NCBI GenBank assembly: GCA_902589155.1
Contig: CACIRV010000001.1
Coordinates: forward strand, 18,501 to 82,500
Length of the DNA stretch: 64,000 nt
Reading direction: 5' to 3'
Source of the DNA: an uncultured Pelagibacteraceae bacterium
GTDB lineage: Bacteria; Pseudomonadota; Alphaproteobacteria; Pelagibacterales; Pelagibacteraceae
Part shown: positions 47,755 to 56,719 of the stretch, piece by piece
How positions within the stretch are numbered: the first letter of the stretch is position 1
How the letters are laid out: each line of letters begins with the position of its first letter
The notes under the pieces: generated by a model
Database searches by the model: none
What the model was told of the DNA's origin: nothing
The model's input: only the letters and a program-made list of their open reading frames with translations
Program-made: the position numbers and the translations under genes

Positions 47755-48916
47755 CGGTTGCACTTCCTTTACTATAAGAATGGGCACCCATTCCAGCAAG
47801 TTGGCCATTCTGAACGATTAAATAAGGATCTCTAATTGGTTTTTTATCGAAGAAACATTCGAGGATTTCTCTAACACCTGCAGCATATCTGTATTGAGCT
47901 GATAAAGAAGTTCCAGAAGTGTGCGGTGTCATTCCGTGATTAGGCATTGATCTCCAAGCATGATCATTTGGTGCAGGCTGAGGAAACCAAACATCACCAG
48001 CATAACCACTTAATTGACCTGATTTAAGAGCTTTAGCAATAGCCTCTCTATTACATATTTTTCCTCTCGCAGTATTAACGATATACGCTCCTTTTTTCAT
48101 TTTGCTAATTAATTTATCATCAAATAAATTTTCAGTTTCAGGGTGAAGAGGACAGTTAATTGTCACAACATCACAAACTTTAACTAATGATTCTACCGAT
48201 TCATGAAATGTAAGATTTAACTCTTTTTCAACAGAATCTGGCAATTTGTGTCTATCGAAATAATGTAGGTGAACATCAAATGGCTTCATTTTTCTTAATG
48301 CGTCTAAACCAATACGTCCAGCAGCAACTGTTCCAATATGCATGCCTTCAACATCGTATGATCTTTGAACAGCATCAGCAATATTCCAACCACCTGCTTT
48401 TACGATTGCATGTTGGTTATGATAATCTCTAACCAATGATAAAATCATCATTACAATATGTTCTGCTACAGACCTTGAATTACAATAAGTAACTTCTACA
48501 ACGTCTATTTTGTTGTCCATAGCGGCTTGTAAATCAACGTGATCTGAACCAATCCCAGCAGTAATTGCCATTTTTAAATTTTTGGCTGACTCTATTTTTT
48601 CTCTTGTTAAGTAATAAGGCCAGAAAGGTTGAGATATAACAATATCAGCATCCACAAGTTCTTTGTCTGCTTTACAGCCTTTCGCGTCTTTGTCTGAAGT
48701 TACAACTAATGTATGACCGTTTGATTCTAGGAATTTTCTTAAACCCAATTCTCCTGAAACACACCCTAATAACTCCCCAGGATTAAAATCTATTCCTTTA
48801 GGTGTTGGGAGTGTCATCCCATCTGGATATTTGTCTAATTTTGGTAGATTAGACAAAGGGTAGCTTTTGGGCATTCCCCCTTTTGGATCATCGTATAAAA
48901 TACACAGTATTTTCAT
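47717..48916 (-). CDS. fdh: NAD-dependent formate dehydrogenase
   Basis: A 399-residue single-subunit, metal-free formate dehydrogenase of the D-2-hydroxyacid dehydrogenase family. It has the formate-site region ISQPFWPYYLTREKI, TAGIGSDHVDL, EVTYCNSRSVAEH, the NAD fold VAAGRIGLDALRKM, and catalytic His in MTPHTSGTSLSAQ. A TTG 10 codons upstream is open, but the ATG at 48916 starting KILCILYDD matches the family. It oxidises formate to CO2 and makes NADH. It is divergent from the MTHFR-like gene. Confidence 0.95.
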   Translation of the reverse strand: MKILCILYDDPKGGMPKSYPLSNLPKLDKYPDGMTLPTPKGIDFNPGELLGCVSGELGLRKFLESNGHTLVVTSDKDAKGCKADKELVDADIVISQPFWPYYLTREKIESAKNLKMAITAGIGSDHVDLQAAMDNKIDVVEVTYCNSRSVAEHIVMMILSLVRDYHNQHAIVKAGGWNIADAVQRSYDVEGMHIGTVAAGRIGLDALRKMKPFDVHLHYFDRHKLPDSVEKELNLTFHESVESLVKVCDVVTINCPLHPETENLFDDKLISKMKKGAYIVNTARGKICNREAIAKALKSGQLSGYAGDVWFPQPAPNDHAWRSMPNHGMTPHTSGTSLSAQYRYAAGVREILECFFDKKPIRDPYLIVQNGQLAGMGAHSYSKGSATGGSEEAAKYKKK

Positions 48917-48931
48917 TTTTTTTATTCTAGA

Positions 48932-48960
48932 TTTGACTATTAACAAGGGGCAAAGTCAAA
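48932..48960. promoter_or_regulatory. Dyad with two opposed TTGACT elements between fdh and the MTHFR gene
   Basis: TTTGACT (48932-48938) and AGTCAAA (48954-48960) form an exact 7-bp inverted repeat with a 15-bp centre. Each arm contains a TTGACT -35 hexamer facing outward through the other. On the minus strand a TCAAAT -10 lies 17 bp downstream and would start transcription just before fdh. The symmetrical layout may be a divergent promoter, an operator, or both. Confidence 0.45.
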
Positions 48961-49019
48961 CTATTCTTATAGTGATTTTTCTGGACTCCTAGTAGGTAAC
49001 ATTGGTATATCCGGAAAAT

Positions 49020-49748
49020 ATGAAATTTTCTTTAGAAATAACTATGAAGACAGACCTCTCAATTTTACCAAAGGTTAAAGATGTCTACATAACAATGTTA
49101 CCTGGTAATGACTTTAGAGACGTTGCGAATAAAGCAAAAGAACTTGTGCGAAATGGGTTTAATCCTGTTCCTCACTTTCCTGCTCGATCAATTAAAAATT
49201 TGAATGAATTAAAAGAGTATACTTCTATGTGTAAAGATTTTGGCGTAAAACAAGCTTTGGTAATTGGAGGTGGAGCGGATCCAATAGGTGATTACCACTG
49301 CTCGTTGCAATTATTAGAGAGTGGGTTATTCAAGGGTATGAAGATAGGAATTGCTGGACACCCTGACGGGTCCCCTGATATATCGGATTCAGATTTAGAA
49401 AAAGCTATGAAAGATAAAAAGCCATTCGCAGATTATATTGTTACTCAATGGTTATTGGACCCTAAACCAATCACAGAGTTTATTTCTAAACAAACTTTAC
49501 CAGTTCATGTTGGAATTACTGGGCCTTTAAAAATAAGCAGCTTATTAAAATTTGCTAGTATTGTTGGAGCAAAAAATTCTCTAAATTTTCTTAAATCTAA
49601 CGCAACAAAAGCTGTAGACTTATTGAGACCCAAAGATCCAAATGAATTAATTGAAAACTTAAAATCGGCTACTGATCATTTTCATATTTATACTTTTGGA
49701 GGCTTGAAAGAAACAAACAAATGGTTAGAAAAAAATAATTATGCCTAA
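49020..49748 (+). CDS. Methylenetetrahydrofolate reductase-like protein
   Basis: A 242-residue TIM-barrel flavoprotein of the MetF family in short form. The start is MKFSLEITMK at 49020 with a GGAAAA ribosome-binding site; a TTG at 49002 would add six residues. Family segments are FNPVPHFPARSI, LVIGGGADPIGDY and IGIAGHPDGSPDI. It interconverts 5-methyl- and 5,10-methylene-THF. Its 8-bp overlap with the methyltransferase gene suggests it runs in the oxidative direction on methyl-THF produced there. Confidence 0.88.
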   Translation: MKFSLEITMKTDLSILPKVKDVYITMLPGNDFRDVANKAKELVRNGFNPVPHFPARSIKNLNELKEYTSMCKDFGVKQALVIGGGADPIGDYHCSLQLLESGLFKGMKIGIAGHPDGSPDISDSDLEKAMKDKKPFADYIVTQWLLDPKPITEFISKQTLPVHVGITGPLKISSLLKFASIVGAKNSLNFLKSNATKAVDLLRPKDPNELIENLKSATDHFHIYTFGGLKETNKWLEKNNYA

Positions 49749-51114
49749 AAAAGTTCCAAATTCTTATAAAGTTGAAAAGATAAATTATGATAAAGTAAGA
49801 CACGAAACATCAGTAGACCAATCTGATAGACAAGTACCATACAATCTAAGACAAAGCGGACCGACAAAAGTAGAAATGTTAATTTCAACTCGTGTAAGAA
49901 AGTCTCCTTACTGGCACCTATCAATGAAAGCTGGATGCTGGAGGGCTACAGTTTATAATCGAATTTATCATCCAAGAGGCTATGTTAGACCAGAAAAAGG
50001 TGGAGCAATGGTGGAGTATCAAGCGATTAAAAAACATGTAACTATGTGGAACGTAGCTGTAGAAAGACAAATAAGAGTTAAGGGCCCTGATGCAGAAAAA
50101 TTTACAGATTATGTGATTACAAGAGATGCTACAAAAATTTCAACAATGAGAGGTCGTTATGTCATTCTTTGTAACTACAAAGGGGGAGTTCTTAACGATC
50201 CAGTTCTAATGAGAGTAGCTGATGATGAATTCTGGTTTAGTCTATCAGATTCTGATATTGGTTTATATTTACAAGGTGTGAATGCAGACAAAAGATTTAA
50301 TGTTGAAATAGATGAAATAGATGCATGCCCAGTACAAATTCAGGGGCCTAAATCAAAAGCATTAATGAACGATCTAATAGGAGATCAAGTTGATCTAGAC
50401 AACATGCCGTTTTATGGTTTAGCAGAAGCAAAAGTAGGTGGCAGAAGCTGCGTCATATCTCAATCAGGATTCTCAGGAGAAGCTGGTTATGAAATTTATC
50501 TTAGAAATGCAACATTATACGCTGAAGATATGTGGAATGCAGTTCTTAAAGCTGGCAAAAAACATAAATTAATGGTTATTGCTCCAGCTCATCATAGAAG
50601 AATTCAAGCAGGAATATTATCATGGGGACAAGATATGGACCATGAACATAATCCTTTTCAATGTAATCTAGGTTATCAAGTGTCATTATCTGGAAAAGGT
50701 GAATGGAATAAGAAAACAGACTATGTTGGTAAAGAAGCATTAGAGAAAATGAAACAACAAATTAAAAATGGAGAAAAGCCTTACAAACTACAACTTGTTG
50801 GTATGGAACTTGGAGGAAAACCCATAGAAGATTATGCAAATGATTTTTACTTAATATCAAATGCTAACGGGGGTAAGCCAGTTGGTTATATAACATCGCC
50901 CTGGTATCATCCTGAAAAAGGAAAGAATATTGCAATGGGTTACGTGCCATTTGAGGGAAATTTAAATATTAATGGTTTTCCAATTGGTAACTTTGGAAAG
51001 AAATACAAAGTTCATTTGCCAAAAAAATATTCTAGTAAACCCGTTGAAGCTGTGGTAGTTCCAATTCCTTTTACAGAGTCTTTTCATGCAAACACTAGAG
51101 AGTCAAAAAAATAG
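49741..51114 (+). CDS. GcvT-family THF-dependent methyltransferase/demethylase
   Basis: A 457-residue aminomethyltransferase-fold protein. GcvT-like features: VKGPDAEKFTDYVITRD, RGRYVILCNYKGGVLNDPV, VQIQGPKSKALM and SGFSGEAGYEIYL. It is longer than DmdA (about 370) and similar in length to the vanillate demethylase LigM (about 470), and the C-terminus VVVPIPFTESFHA also recalls LigM. It probably moves a methyl group from an N-, O- or S-methyl donor to THF. The partner genes (MTHFR, fhs, fdh) would oxidise that methyl to CO2. Substrate unknown. Confidence 0.85.
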   Translation: MPKKVPNSYKVEKINYDKVRHETSVDQSDRQVPYNLRQSGPTKVEMLISTRVRKSPYWHLSMKAGCWRATVYNRIYHPRGYVRPEKGGAMVEYQAIKKHVTMWNVAVERQIRVKGPDAEKFTDYVITRDATKISTMRGRYVILCNYKGGVLNDPVLMRVADDEFWFSLSDSDIGLYLQGVNADKRFNVEIDEIDACPVQIQGPKSKALMNDLIGDQVDLDNMPFYGLAEAKVGGRSCVISQSGFSGEAGYEIYLRNATLYAEDMWNAVLKAGKKHKLMVIAPAHHRRIQAGILSWGQDMDHEHNPFQCNLGYQVSLSGKGEWNKKTDYVGKEALEKMKQQIKNGEKPYKLQLVGMELGGKPIEDYANDFYLISNANGGKPVGYITSPWYHPEKGKNIAMGYVPFEGNLNINGFPIGNFGKKYKVHLPKKYSSKPVEAVVVPIPFTESFHANTRESKK

Positions 51115-51143
51115 TTAACGCTGAAAAAAAATTTTATTCGGCA

Positions 51144-51587
51144 ATGATTCAAAAAGATTTTTATAAAATATTTAAACCACAGTTAACTCCAAAAAAGATG
51201 ATGGAACTCGGAGTATTCGGTGGAGCGTATTTTGCTGATGGTAGTATTAAAGAATTTCCTGAATCCTGGTTTATAAAGGCAAAGATAAGTAAAACTTTTG
51301 ATGTTAATCTTAATAGATTTAAAATCAAATCAGGCTTATCAAGAAAAGAGTGGATAGATAAAGGTTGGATTTTTAAGGAAGATCCACTCGGGTGGTTTCA
51401 ATGGTATTGCAGATATAAAAACGGAAGACGAATTGCAAAAATTGATCAAATTCAAATTAAAAGATGGAAAGCATTTGGTGATAGACATGGGCCTGCAGTA
51501 AAGAAAAATTGTGAAGAAGGAGATTTACAGTGCAGAAGAAGACAAAGACAAGCTTTGCTTCAATGGGCTTATAATCCAATTTTCTAG
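51144..51587 (+). CDS. Conserved protein of unknown function next to the one-carbon genes
   Basis: A 147-residue soluble protein. Strong motifs suggest a well-conserved family: LTPKKMMELGVFGGAY, GWIFKEDPLGWFQWYCRYKN, GRR and CRRRQRQALLQWAYNP. It is rich in Trp, Tyr and basic residues and has two nearby Cys (CEEGDLQC), which hint at nucleic-acid or cofactor binding. I recall related sequences in other organisms but no assigned activity. It lies 29 bp downstream of the demethylase gene and is convergent with secA. Confidence 0.75.
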   Translation: MIQKDFYKIFKPQLTPKKMMELGVFGGAYFADGSIKEFPESWFIKAKISKTFDVNLNRFKIKSGLSRKEWIDKGWIFKEDPLGWFQWYCRYKNGRRIAKIDQIQIKRWKAFGDRHGPAVKKNCEEGDLQCRRRQRQALLQWAYNPIF

Positions 51588-51588
51588 A

Positions 51589-54144
51589 TTAAACCGATCC
51601 ACAGCAATGTTTATATTTTTTTTCTGAGCCACAAGGACATTTTTCATTTCTTCCAATTTTTTTATTATCAGAAGATATTTCAGTTATTTTTTCTTTTCTC
51701 TCTTCTTTATTTGAAACAACAACATTTAGGTTAAGCAAGAATTTTATAACATCATTCTTTATTTTTTCTAATAATCCCTCAAAAAGAGTAAAAGCTTCTT
51801 TTTTAAATTCAGATAAAGGATCTTTTTGTCCATATGATCTCAGACCTATTACCTGTCTTAATTGCTCTAAATATTGTAAATGAGATCTCCAAGCAAAATC
51901 AATGATTTGTAGGAATATCTTTTTTTCTAAATTATTATTTTCTTCAACACCAATTATATCAGTTCTTTCTTTTTTTTTAGATAAGTAAAGATCTTTAATT
52001 TTTTTAGCGAACTGTTCTTGACTAAGAAATGCCATAGATATTAGATCCTTGTCATTAATAATGTTTCCAGTAGTGCTTTTTATAGAGGCGAGATAACTTT
52101 TTTCATCATTAGATTTTTGATAAATATTTCTTGCTTTTTGTAAATTGCTTAAAATTTCATTTAAAAAATCTCCTAGTATTTCTTCAATTTTTTTATTTTT
52201 TAAAATTTTTAATCTTTGGGAAAATATTACTTGTCTTTGATCATTCATAACATCGTCAAATTTAATTAAAGTCTTTCTAATATCGAAATTCCTTGACTCA
52301 ACCTTCTTTTGAGCTCTTTCCATGGCTTTATTAATCCAAGGATGATCGATTGATTCATTCTCTTTAAGTCCTAGTTTTTTTAGCATCCCATCAATAGAAT
52401 CTCCTCCAAAAATTCTCATTAATTCATCTTGAAGACTTATAAAAAAAATTGAACTTCCAAGATCCCCTTGTCTTCCTGCTCTACCCCTTAGTTGGTTATC
52501 AATTCTTCTGCTTTCATGTCTTTCTGTACCTATAATAAACAATCCACCAAGTTCTTTAACTCTAGACTCATCTTTTTTAATTTGTTCGATGTCATTTTTT
52601 TTTCCATCTTCAACAAAATCTTTGTTGCCTCCCAACTTTATGTCTGTTCCACGTCCAGCCATATTTGTTGCAATAGTTACTGCGTTAACTTTTCCAGCTT
52701 CGGCTATAATTTTAGCCTCTTTTTCATGTTGTTTTGCATTGAGAACATTGTGTTTAATTTTCTTTTTATTTAAAAAATCAGAAATTTTTTCTGATTTTTC
52801 AATGCTAGTAGTACCTACTAAAACTGGTTGTCCTTTATTATTACATTCAATAATTTTATTAGTAATAGCATTATATTTTTCTGGTTCAGTTCTAAATATT
52901 TGATCATTAAGATCTTTTCTTTGCATTTTTTTATTTGTAGGTATCGAAACAACATTCAATTTATAAATATCAAAAAACTCTTCGGCTTCTGTGATAGCAG
53001 TACCAGTCATACCAGATAATTTTTTATATAATCTAAAATAGTTTTGATAAGTAATCGAAGCCAAAGTTTGATTTTCTTCTTCAATTTGTACATTTTCTTT
53101 AGCTTCTAATGCTTGGTGCAATCCATCAGAAAACCTTCTGCCATCTAAAACTCTTCCTGTGAATTCGTCAATAATTTGTACTTTTCCATTTCTAACAATA
53201 TAGTCTGTGTCTTTTTTAAAAAGAAGGTTAGCTTTAAGAGCTTGATTTACATGGTGAACAAGACTTAGATTTTCTGGGTCATAAAAATTATTATTTTTAA
53301 GAATTCTTTTTTGAATAGATAATTTTTCAATTTTATCAATTCCTTGGTCTGTTAAAATTGCATTTTTATTTTTTTCATCTAGCTCAAAATCATTTTTTTG
53401 CAAATGTTTGATAAATTCATTAGATATTGGATAGAGATTAGTTTTATCTTCCAATTTTCCTGAAATGATTAAAGGTGTTCTAGACTCATCAATTAAAATA
53501 CTGTCAACCTCATCCACTATACAGTAATTGTGGTCTCGCTGAACCATGTCAGTAAGCTCATACTTCATATTATCTCTTAGATAATCAAAACCAAGCTCAT
53601 TATTTGTTGCATAAGTAATATCAGATTTATAATTTTCTTTCCTCTGTGTGTCGTTCAAATCATTTGTTATACATCCAGTTGAAGTGCCTAAAAAATTAAA
53701 AACTTTTCCCATCCATTCCGAGTCTCTTTTTGCCAAATAATCATTCACTGTAACTATATGAACCCCTTTGCCTGTTAATGAATTAAGATAAGCTGGGAGT
53801 GTAGACACGAGAGTTTTCCCTTCTCCAGTTTTCATCTCAGCAATTTTACCTTCATGTAAAATTATTCCACCAGCCAACTGAACATCATAGTGTCTTTCTC
53901 CTAATGTTCTTTTTGCAGCCTCTCTAACCAAAGCAAAACTTTCAGGAATAATACTATTGAGAGAGTTACCTTCTTTAACTGATCGTTTTAGGTTTAATGT
54001 TTTTTCTTTAAATTCACCGTCGGATAGAGATTGAATCGAACTCTCTTTGCTGTTTATAGCAGATATTAAATTCTTTGTTTTGTCTAATTCTTGTTGATTA
54101 GAGCTTTTAAATATTTTACTAAATGTTCTTGTAAATACATTCAT
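51589..54144 (-). CDS. secA: Protein translocase ATPase SecA
   Basis: An 851-residue motor of Sec export. Walker A region: KTGEGKTLVSTL (residues about 101-112). The DEVDSILIDE helicase box and ATNMAGRGTDIKLGG of motor domain 2 are clear. The C-terminal zinc/SecB tail is NEKCPCGSEKKYKHCCG. Complete and single. It would serve the exported proteins encoded nearby. It is divergent from argJ. Confidence 0.98.
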   Translation of the reverse strand: MNVFTRTFSKIFKSSNQQELDKTKNLISAINSKESSIQSLSDGEFKEKTLNLKRSVKEGNSLNSIIPESFALVREAAKRTLGERHYDVQLAGGIILHEGKIAEMKTGEGKTLVSTLPAYLNSLTGKGVHIVTVNDYLAKRDSEWMGKVFNFLGTSTGCITNDLNDTQRKENYKSDITYATNNELGFDYLRDNMKYELTDMVQRDHNYCIVDEVDSILIDESRTPLIISGKLEDKTNLYPISNEFIKHLQKNDFELDEKNKNAILTDQGIDKIEKLSIQKRILKNNNFYDPENLSLVHHVNQALKANLLFKKDTDYIVRNGKVQIIDEFTGRVLDGRRFSDGLHQALEAKENVQIEEENQTLASITYQNYFRLYKKLSGMTGTAITEAEEFFDIYKLNVVSIPTNKKMQRKDLNDQIFRTEPEKYNAITNKIIECNNKGQPVLVGTTSIEKSEKISDFLNKKKIKHNVLNAKQHEKEAKIIAEAGKVNAVTIATNMAGRGTDIKLGGNKDFVEDGKKNDIEQIKKDESRVKELGGLFIIGTERHESRRIDNQLRGRAGRQGDLGSSIFFISLQDELMRIFGGDSIDGMLKKLGLKENESIDHPWINKAMERAQKKVESRNFDIRKTLIKFDDVMNDQRQVIFSQRLKILKNKKIEEILGDFLNEILSNLQKARNIYQKSNDEKSYLASIKSTTGNIINDKDLISMAFLSQEQFAKKIKDLYLSKKKERTDIIGVEENNNLEKKIFLQIIDFAWRSHLQYLEQLRQVIGLRSYGQKDPLSEFKKEAFTLFEGLLEKIKNDVIKFLLNLNVVVSNKEERKEKITEISSDNKKIGRNEKCPCGSEKKYKHCCGSV

Positions 54145-54188
54145 TATACTTCTATATATGTATTTATAATCTAAATTAAATAGTAATT

Positions 54189-55493
54189 ATGACGATAAAC
54201 TTGAAAAACTTCTTAAACGACAAAAATAAAATGTCAAAAATGGGGGAGTTTCAAAACCTTAAACAAATAGAGGGATTGGAAATGTCCTGTGTATCCGCTG
54301 ATCTATATGGCAATGGCAGGGATGATTTATCATTATTTTATTTTAGCAAAGGCGCTAATTATGCATCGGTAACAACAACCAATAGTATTATTTCTGAGAC
54401 AATAATTTGGAATAATAGCTCTCATAAAAAATCAATTAAAGGCCTGATGGTAAATACAAAAAATGCAAACACATTTACAGGAAAACAAGGAAAAGAAAGT
54501 TTAGATATTATAGCAAAAAATTTATCAAGAATTTTAACTTTAAAAGAGTCAAAATCAGAAAAAGGCACCACTGAAACAGTAAGAACTAAAGATTTAATTT
54601 TCGCCTCAACTGGAGTTATAGGCGAACAGTTTCCTGTCGATAAAATAAAAGATGTACTACCTGATTTAGTAGAAAAACTTAAAAATCAGCATAATAAATT
54701 ATTTTGGCTGAAAGTTGCTTCAGGCATGATGACAACAGATACCAGGCCAAAAGTAGCTTATGAAGAAATTATAGTTGGAGATGAATTAATTAAAATTTGC
54801 GGTATAGCAAAAGGCTCTGGTATGATCGCTCCTAATCTTGCAACAATGCTGTCATTTATTTTTACAAATGCAGATATAAATTCTAATTTACTAAAATCAT
54901 TATTAAAAAAAGCAGTTGCTAATACATTTAATGCTATAACTGTTGATAGCGACCAGTCAACCAATGACATGGTGTCCATTTTTTCAACGAGAGCTATTAA
55001 AATAGGTCAAAATCTATCTCTGAATGATAAGATTATTCAAAAATTTGAATTATCTTTAAAAAAATTATGTTTAAATTTAGCAAAACAGATTGTAGTTGAT
55101 GGTGAAGGAGCAAGAAAATTTTTAACTGTGAAAGTTATTAACGCTAAATCACTAGGAAGTGCAAAAAAAATTGCTTTTTCAATTGCAAATTCTCCTTTGA
55201 TAAAAACAGCTGTAGCAGGAGAGGACCCAAACTGGGGAAGAATTATTATGGGTATTGGCAAATCTGGAGAAATAATTGACTCTAAGAAACTAAAAATTAA
55301 ATTGGGTGATTTTGTTGTTGCAGAAAACGGAAAAATTTCTGATAGTTATAATGAGGAAAAATTAAAAGAATACATGAAATGGGACTCAATTAATATAGAA
55401 GTAAATTTGAAATTAGGAAGTGATGCGTTTGAATGTTTTACATGTGATTTCACACATGACTATATAGATATAAACGCAGACTATAGGAATTGA
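54189..55493 (+). CDS. argJ: Glutamate N-acetyltransferase / ornithine acetyltransferase
   Basis: A 434-residue self-cleaving enzyme of the arginine acetyl cycle. The cleavage site precedes the nucleophile Thr in IAPNLATMLSF. Other motifs: ASTGVIGEQFP and AVAGEDPNWGRIIMGIG. The N-terminal extension (about 25 residues) is slightly long. Whether it is mono- or bifunctional cannot be told by eye. It pairs functionally with argB at 38 kb. Confidence 0.96.
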   Translation: MTINLKNFLNDKNKMSKMGEFQNLKQIEGLEMSCVSADLYGNGRDDLSLFYFSKGANYASVTTTNSIISETIIWNNSSHKKSIKGLMVNTKNANTFTGKQGKESLDIIAKNLSRILTLKESKSEKGTTETVRTKDLIFASTGVIGEQFPVDKIKDVLPDLVEKLKNQHNKLFWLKVASGMMTTDTRPKVAYEEIIVGDELIKICGIAKGSGMIAPNLATMLSFIFTNADINSNLLKSLLKKAVANTFNAITVDSDQSTNDMVSIFSTRAIKIGQNLSLNDKIIQKFELSLKKLCLNLAKQIVVDGEGARKFLTVKVINAKSLGSAKKIAFSIANSPLIKTAVAGEDPNWGRIIMGIGKSGEIIDSKKLKIKLGDFVVAENGKISDSYNEEKLKEYMKWDSINIEVNLKLGSDAFECFTCDFTHDYIDINADYRN

Positions 55494-55509
55494 AAAAATT
55501 AAAGATTAA

Positions 55510-55935
55510 ATGATAAAATATAATTTGAAATGTGAAAACAACCATGAGTTTGAAAGCTGGTTTTCAAACTCTAATGAGTTTGACAAATTAAATAAAAAGA
55601 AATTACTTGAATGTATCTATTGCGCTTCAAAAAAGATTAACAAGTCGATTATGGCACCAATGGTTTCTGGAAGACAATTAAAACAAGAGGATGGTTTTGG
55701 TTTTTCAGACAAAAAGCTATTAAATGAAAAGAAAGAACTATTAAAAATTCGAGAATATATAGAGAAAAATTTTGAATTTGTTGGAGATAAACTTAGTCAA
55801 AAAGTTAGAGAGGTTTACTATGATAAAAGGACTAAAAAAAGCATTTACGGCACTGCCACACCCGAAGAAAGAGATGAGCTAGCAGAGGAGGGCATAGATT
55901 TATTAAGCGTGCCTTGGGTTGATAAAGATAATTAA
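55510..55935 (+). CDS. DUF1178 family protein
   Basis: A 141-residue protein with an N-terminal zinc-ribbon-like pattern (KCENNHEFESWF, then CIYCASKKINKSIMAP) and a conserved C-terminus (ATPEERDELAEEGIDLLSVPW). This matches the alphaproteobacterial DUF1178 family of unknown function. It lies 16 bp after argJ and overlaps convergent ubiG by 4 bp. Confidence 0.88.
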   Translation: MIKYNLKCENNHEFESWFSNSNEFDKLNKKKLLECIYCASKKINKSIMAPMVSGRQLKQEDGFGFSDKKLLNEKKELLKIREYIEKNFEFVGDKLSQKVREVYYDKRTKKSIYGTATPEERDELAEEGIDLLSVPWVDKDN

Positions 55936-56657
55936 TCTTTTGAGCTACAAATTATATAGTTTACTGAAAGATTATCAGATTTTTTCCACTTATTAAAAAT
56001 AGGATTAAATTCTAATCCTTTAATATTTTTTGTTGTAAATTTTTTATCAGTTAATTTTTTTTGTAATTCTTCTGGTTTAACAAACTTATTCCAATCATGA
56101 GTTCCTATAGGAAGCCATCTTAAAACATATTCAGCTCCTATAATTGCTTTAATATAAGATATTAGTGTTCTATTAATTGTTGCTGTAAACATCAAACCGT
56201 TTCTTTTTAACAAACCATAACAAGACTGAAGATATAGATCTACGTTTTCAACATGTTCAACAATTTCAAGATTCAATATTATATCAAATTTTTCTTTTTC
56301 TTTTAGTTGTTCGGGTGAGTTTTCTAGATATCTAATTTTGAGATTACTTTCTTTGCTATGAAGAGAAGCAATCTTAATATTTTTTTTTGCAGCATCTATA
56401 CCAGTTACATTTCCACCTAAGCGGGCCATTGGTTCACTTATTAATCCTCCTCCACACCCTATATCGAGAATATTTAAGTTATTAAGTGGTAGTTTTATTT
56501 CTTTGTCTAATTTAAAATGTTTTGTAATTTCGTCTAAAATATATTCAATTCTGATAGGATTAAACATATGCAAAGGTTTAAATTTACCATTTACGTCCCA
56601 CCATTCATCAGCTAATTTTGAAAACTTTTGAATTTCCTCTTTATTTATTGTAGTCAT
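55932..56657 (-). CDS. ubiG: Ubiquinone biosynthesis O-methyltransferase
   Basis: A 241-residue SAM-dependent methyltransferase that performs both O-methylations in ubiquinone synthesis. It has EIQKFSKLADEWWDVNGKFK at the start, the SAM loop LDIGCGGGLISEPMARLG, and GTHDWNKFVKPEEL. This order and length fit UbiG. It is divergent from lysC with 62 bp between. Confidence 0.95.
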   Translation of the reverse strand: MTTINKEEIQKFSKLADEWWDVNGKFKPLHMFNPIRIEYILDEITKHFKLDKEIKLPLNNLNILDIGCGGGLISEPMARLGGNVTGIDAAKKNIKIASLHSKESNLKIRYLENSPEQLKEKEKFDIILNLEIVEHVENVDLYLQSCYGLLKRNGLMFTATINRTLISYIKAIIGAEYVLRWLPIGTHDWNKFVKPEELQKKLTDKKFTTKNIKGLEFNPIFNKWKKSDNLSVNYIICSSKD

Positions 56658-56719
56658 TAATCCTTAATGTATTAATTATACTTAATTAAAACCTATTTAT
56701 ATTATATTAAAATCTAATA

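Noticed and set aside
47755-47808. Longer start for the glycosidase gene
   Set aside because: It would put about 19 unrelated residues before the signal peptide; the GTG at 47754 gives a normal signal sequence, though the exact start stays uncertain.
48917-48946. TTG start extending formate dehydrogenase by 10 residues
   Set aside because: The extension is basic and unlike the family and would run through the putative promoter dyad; ATG at 48916 is standard.
52492-52903. Two overlapping 93- and 104-codon open frames antisense to secA
   Set aside because: Low-complexity, Phe/Ser-rich translations opposite a highly conserved gene; typical AT-rich shadows.
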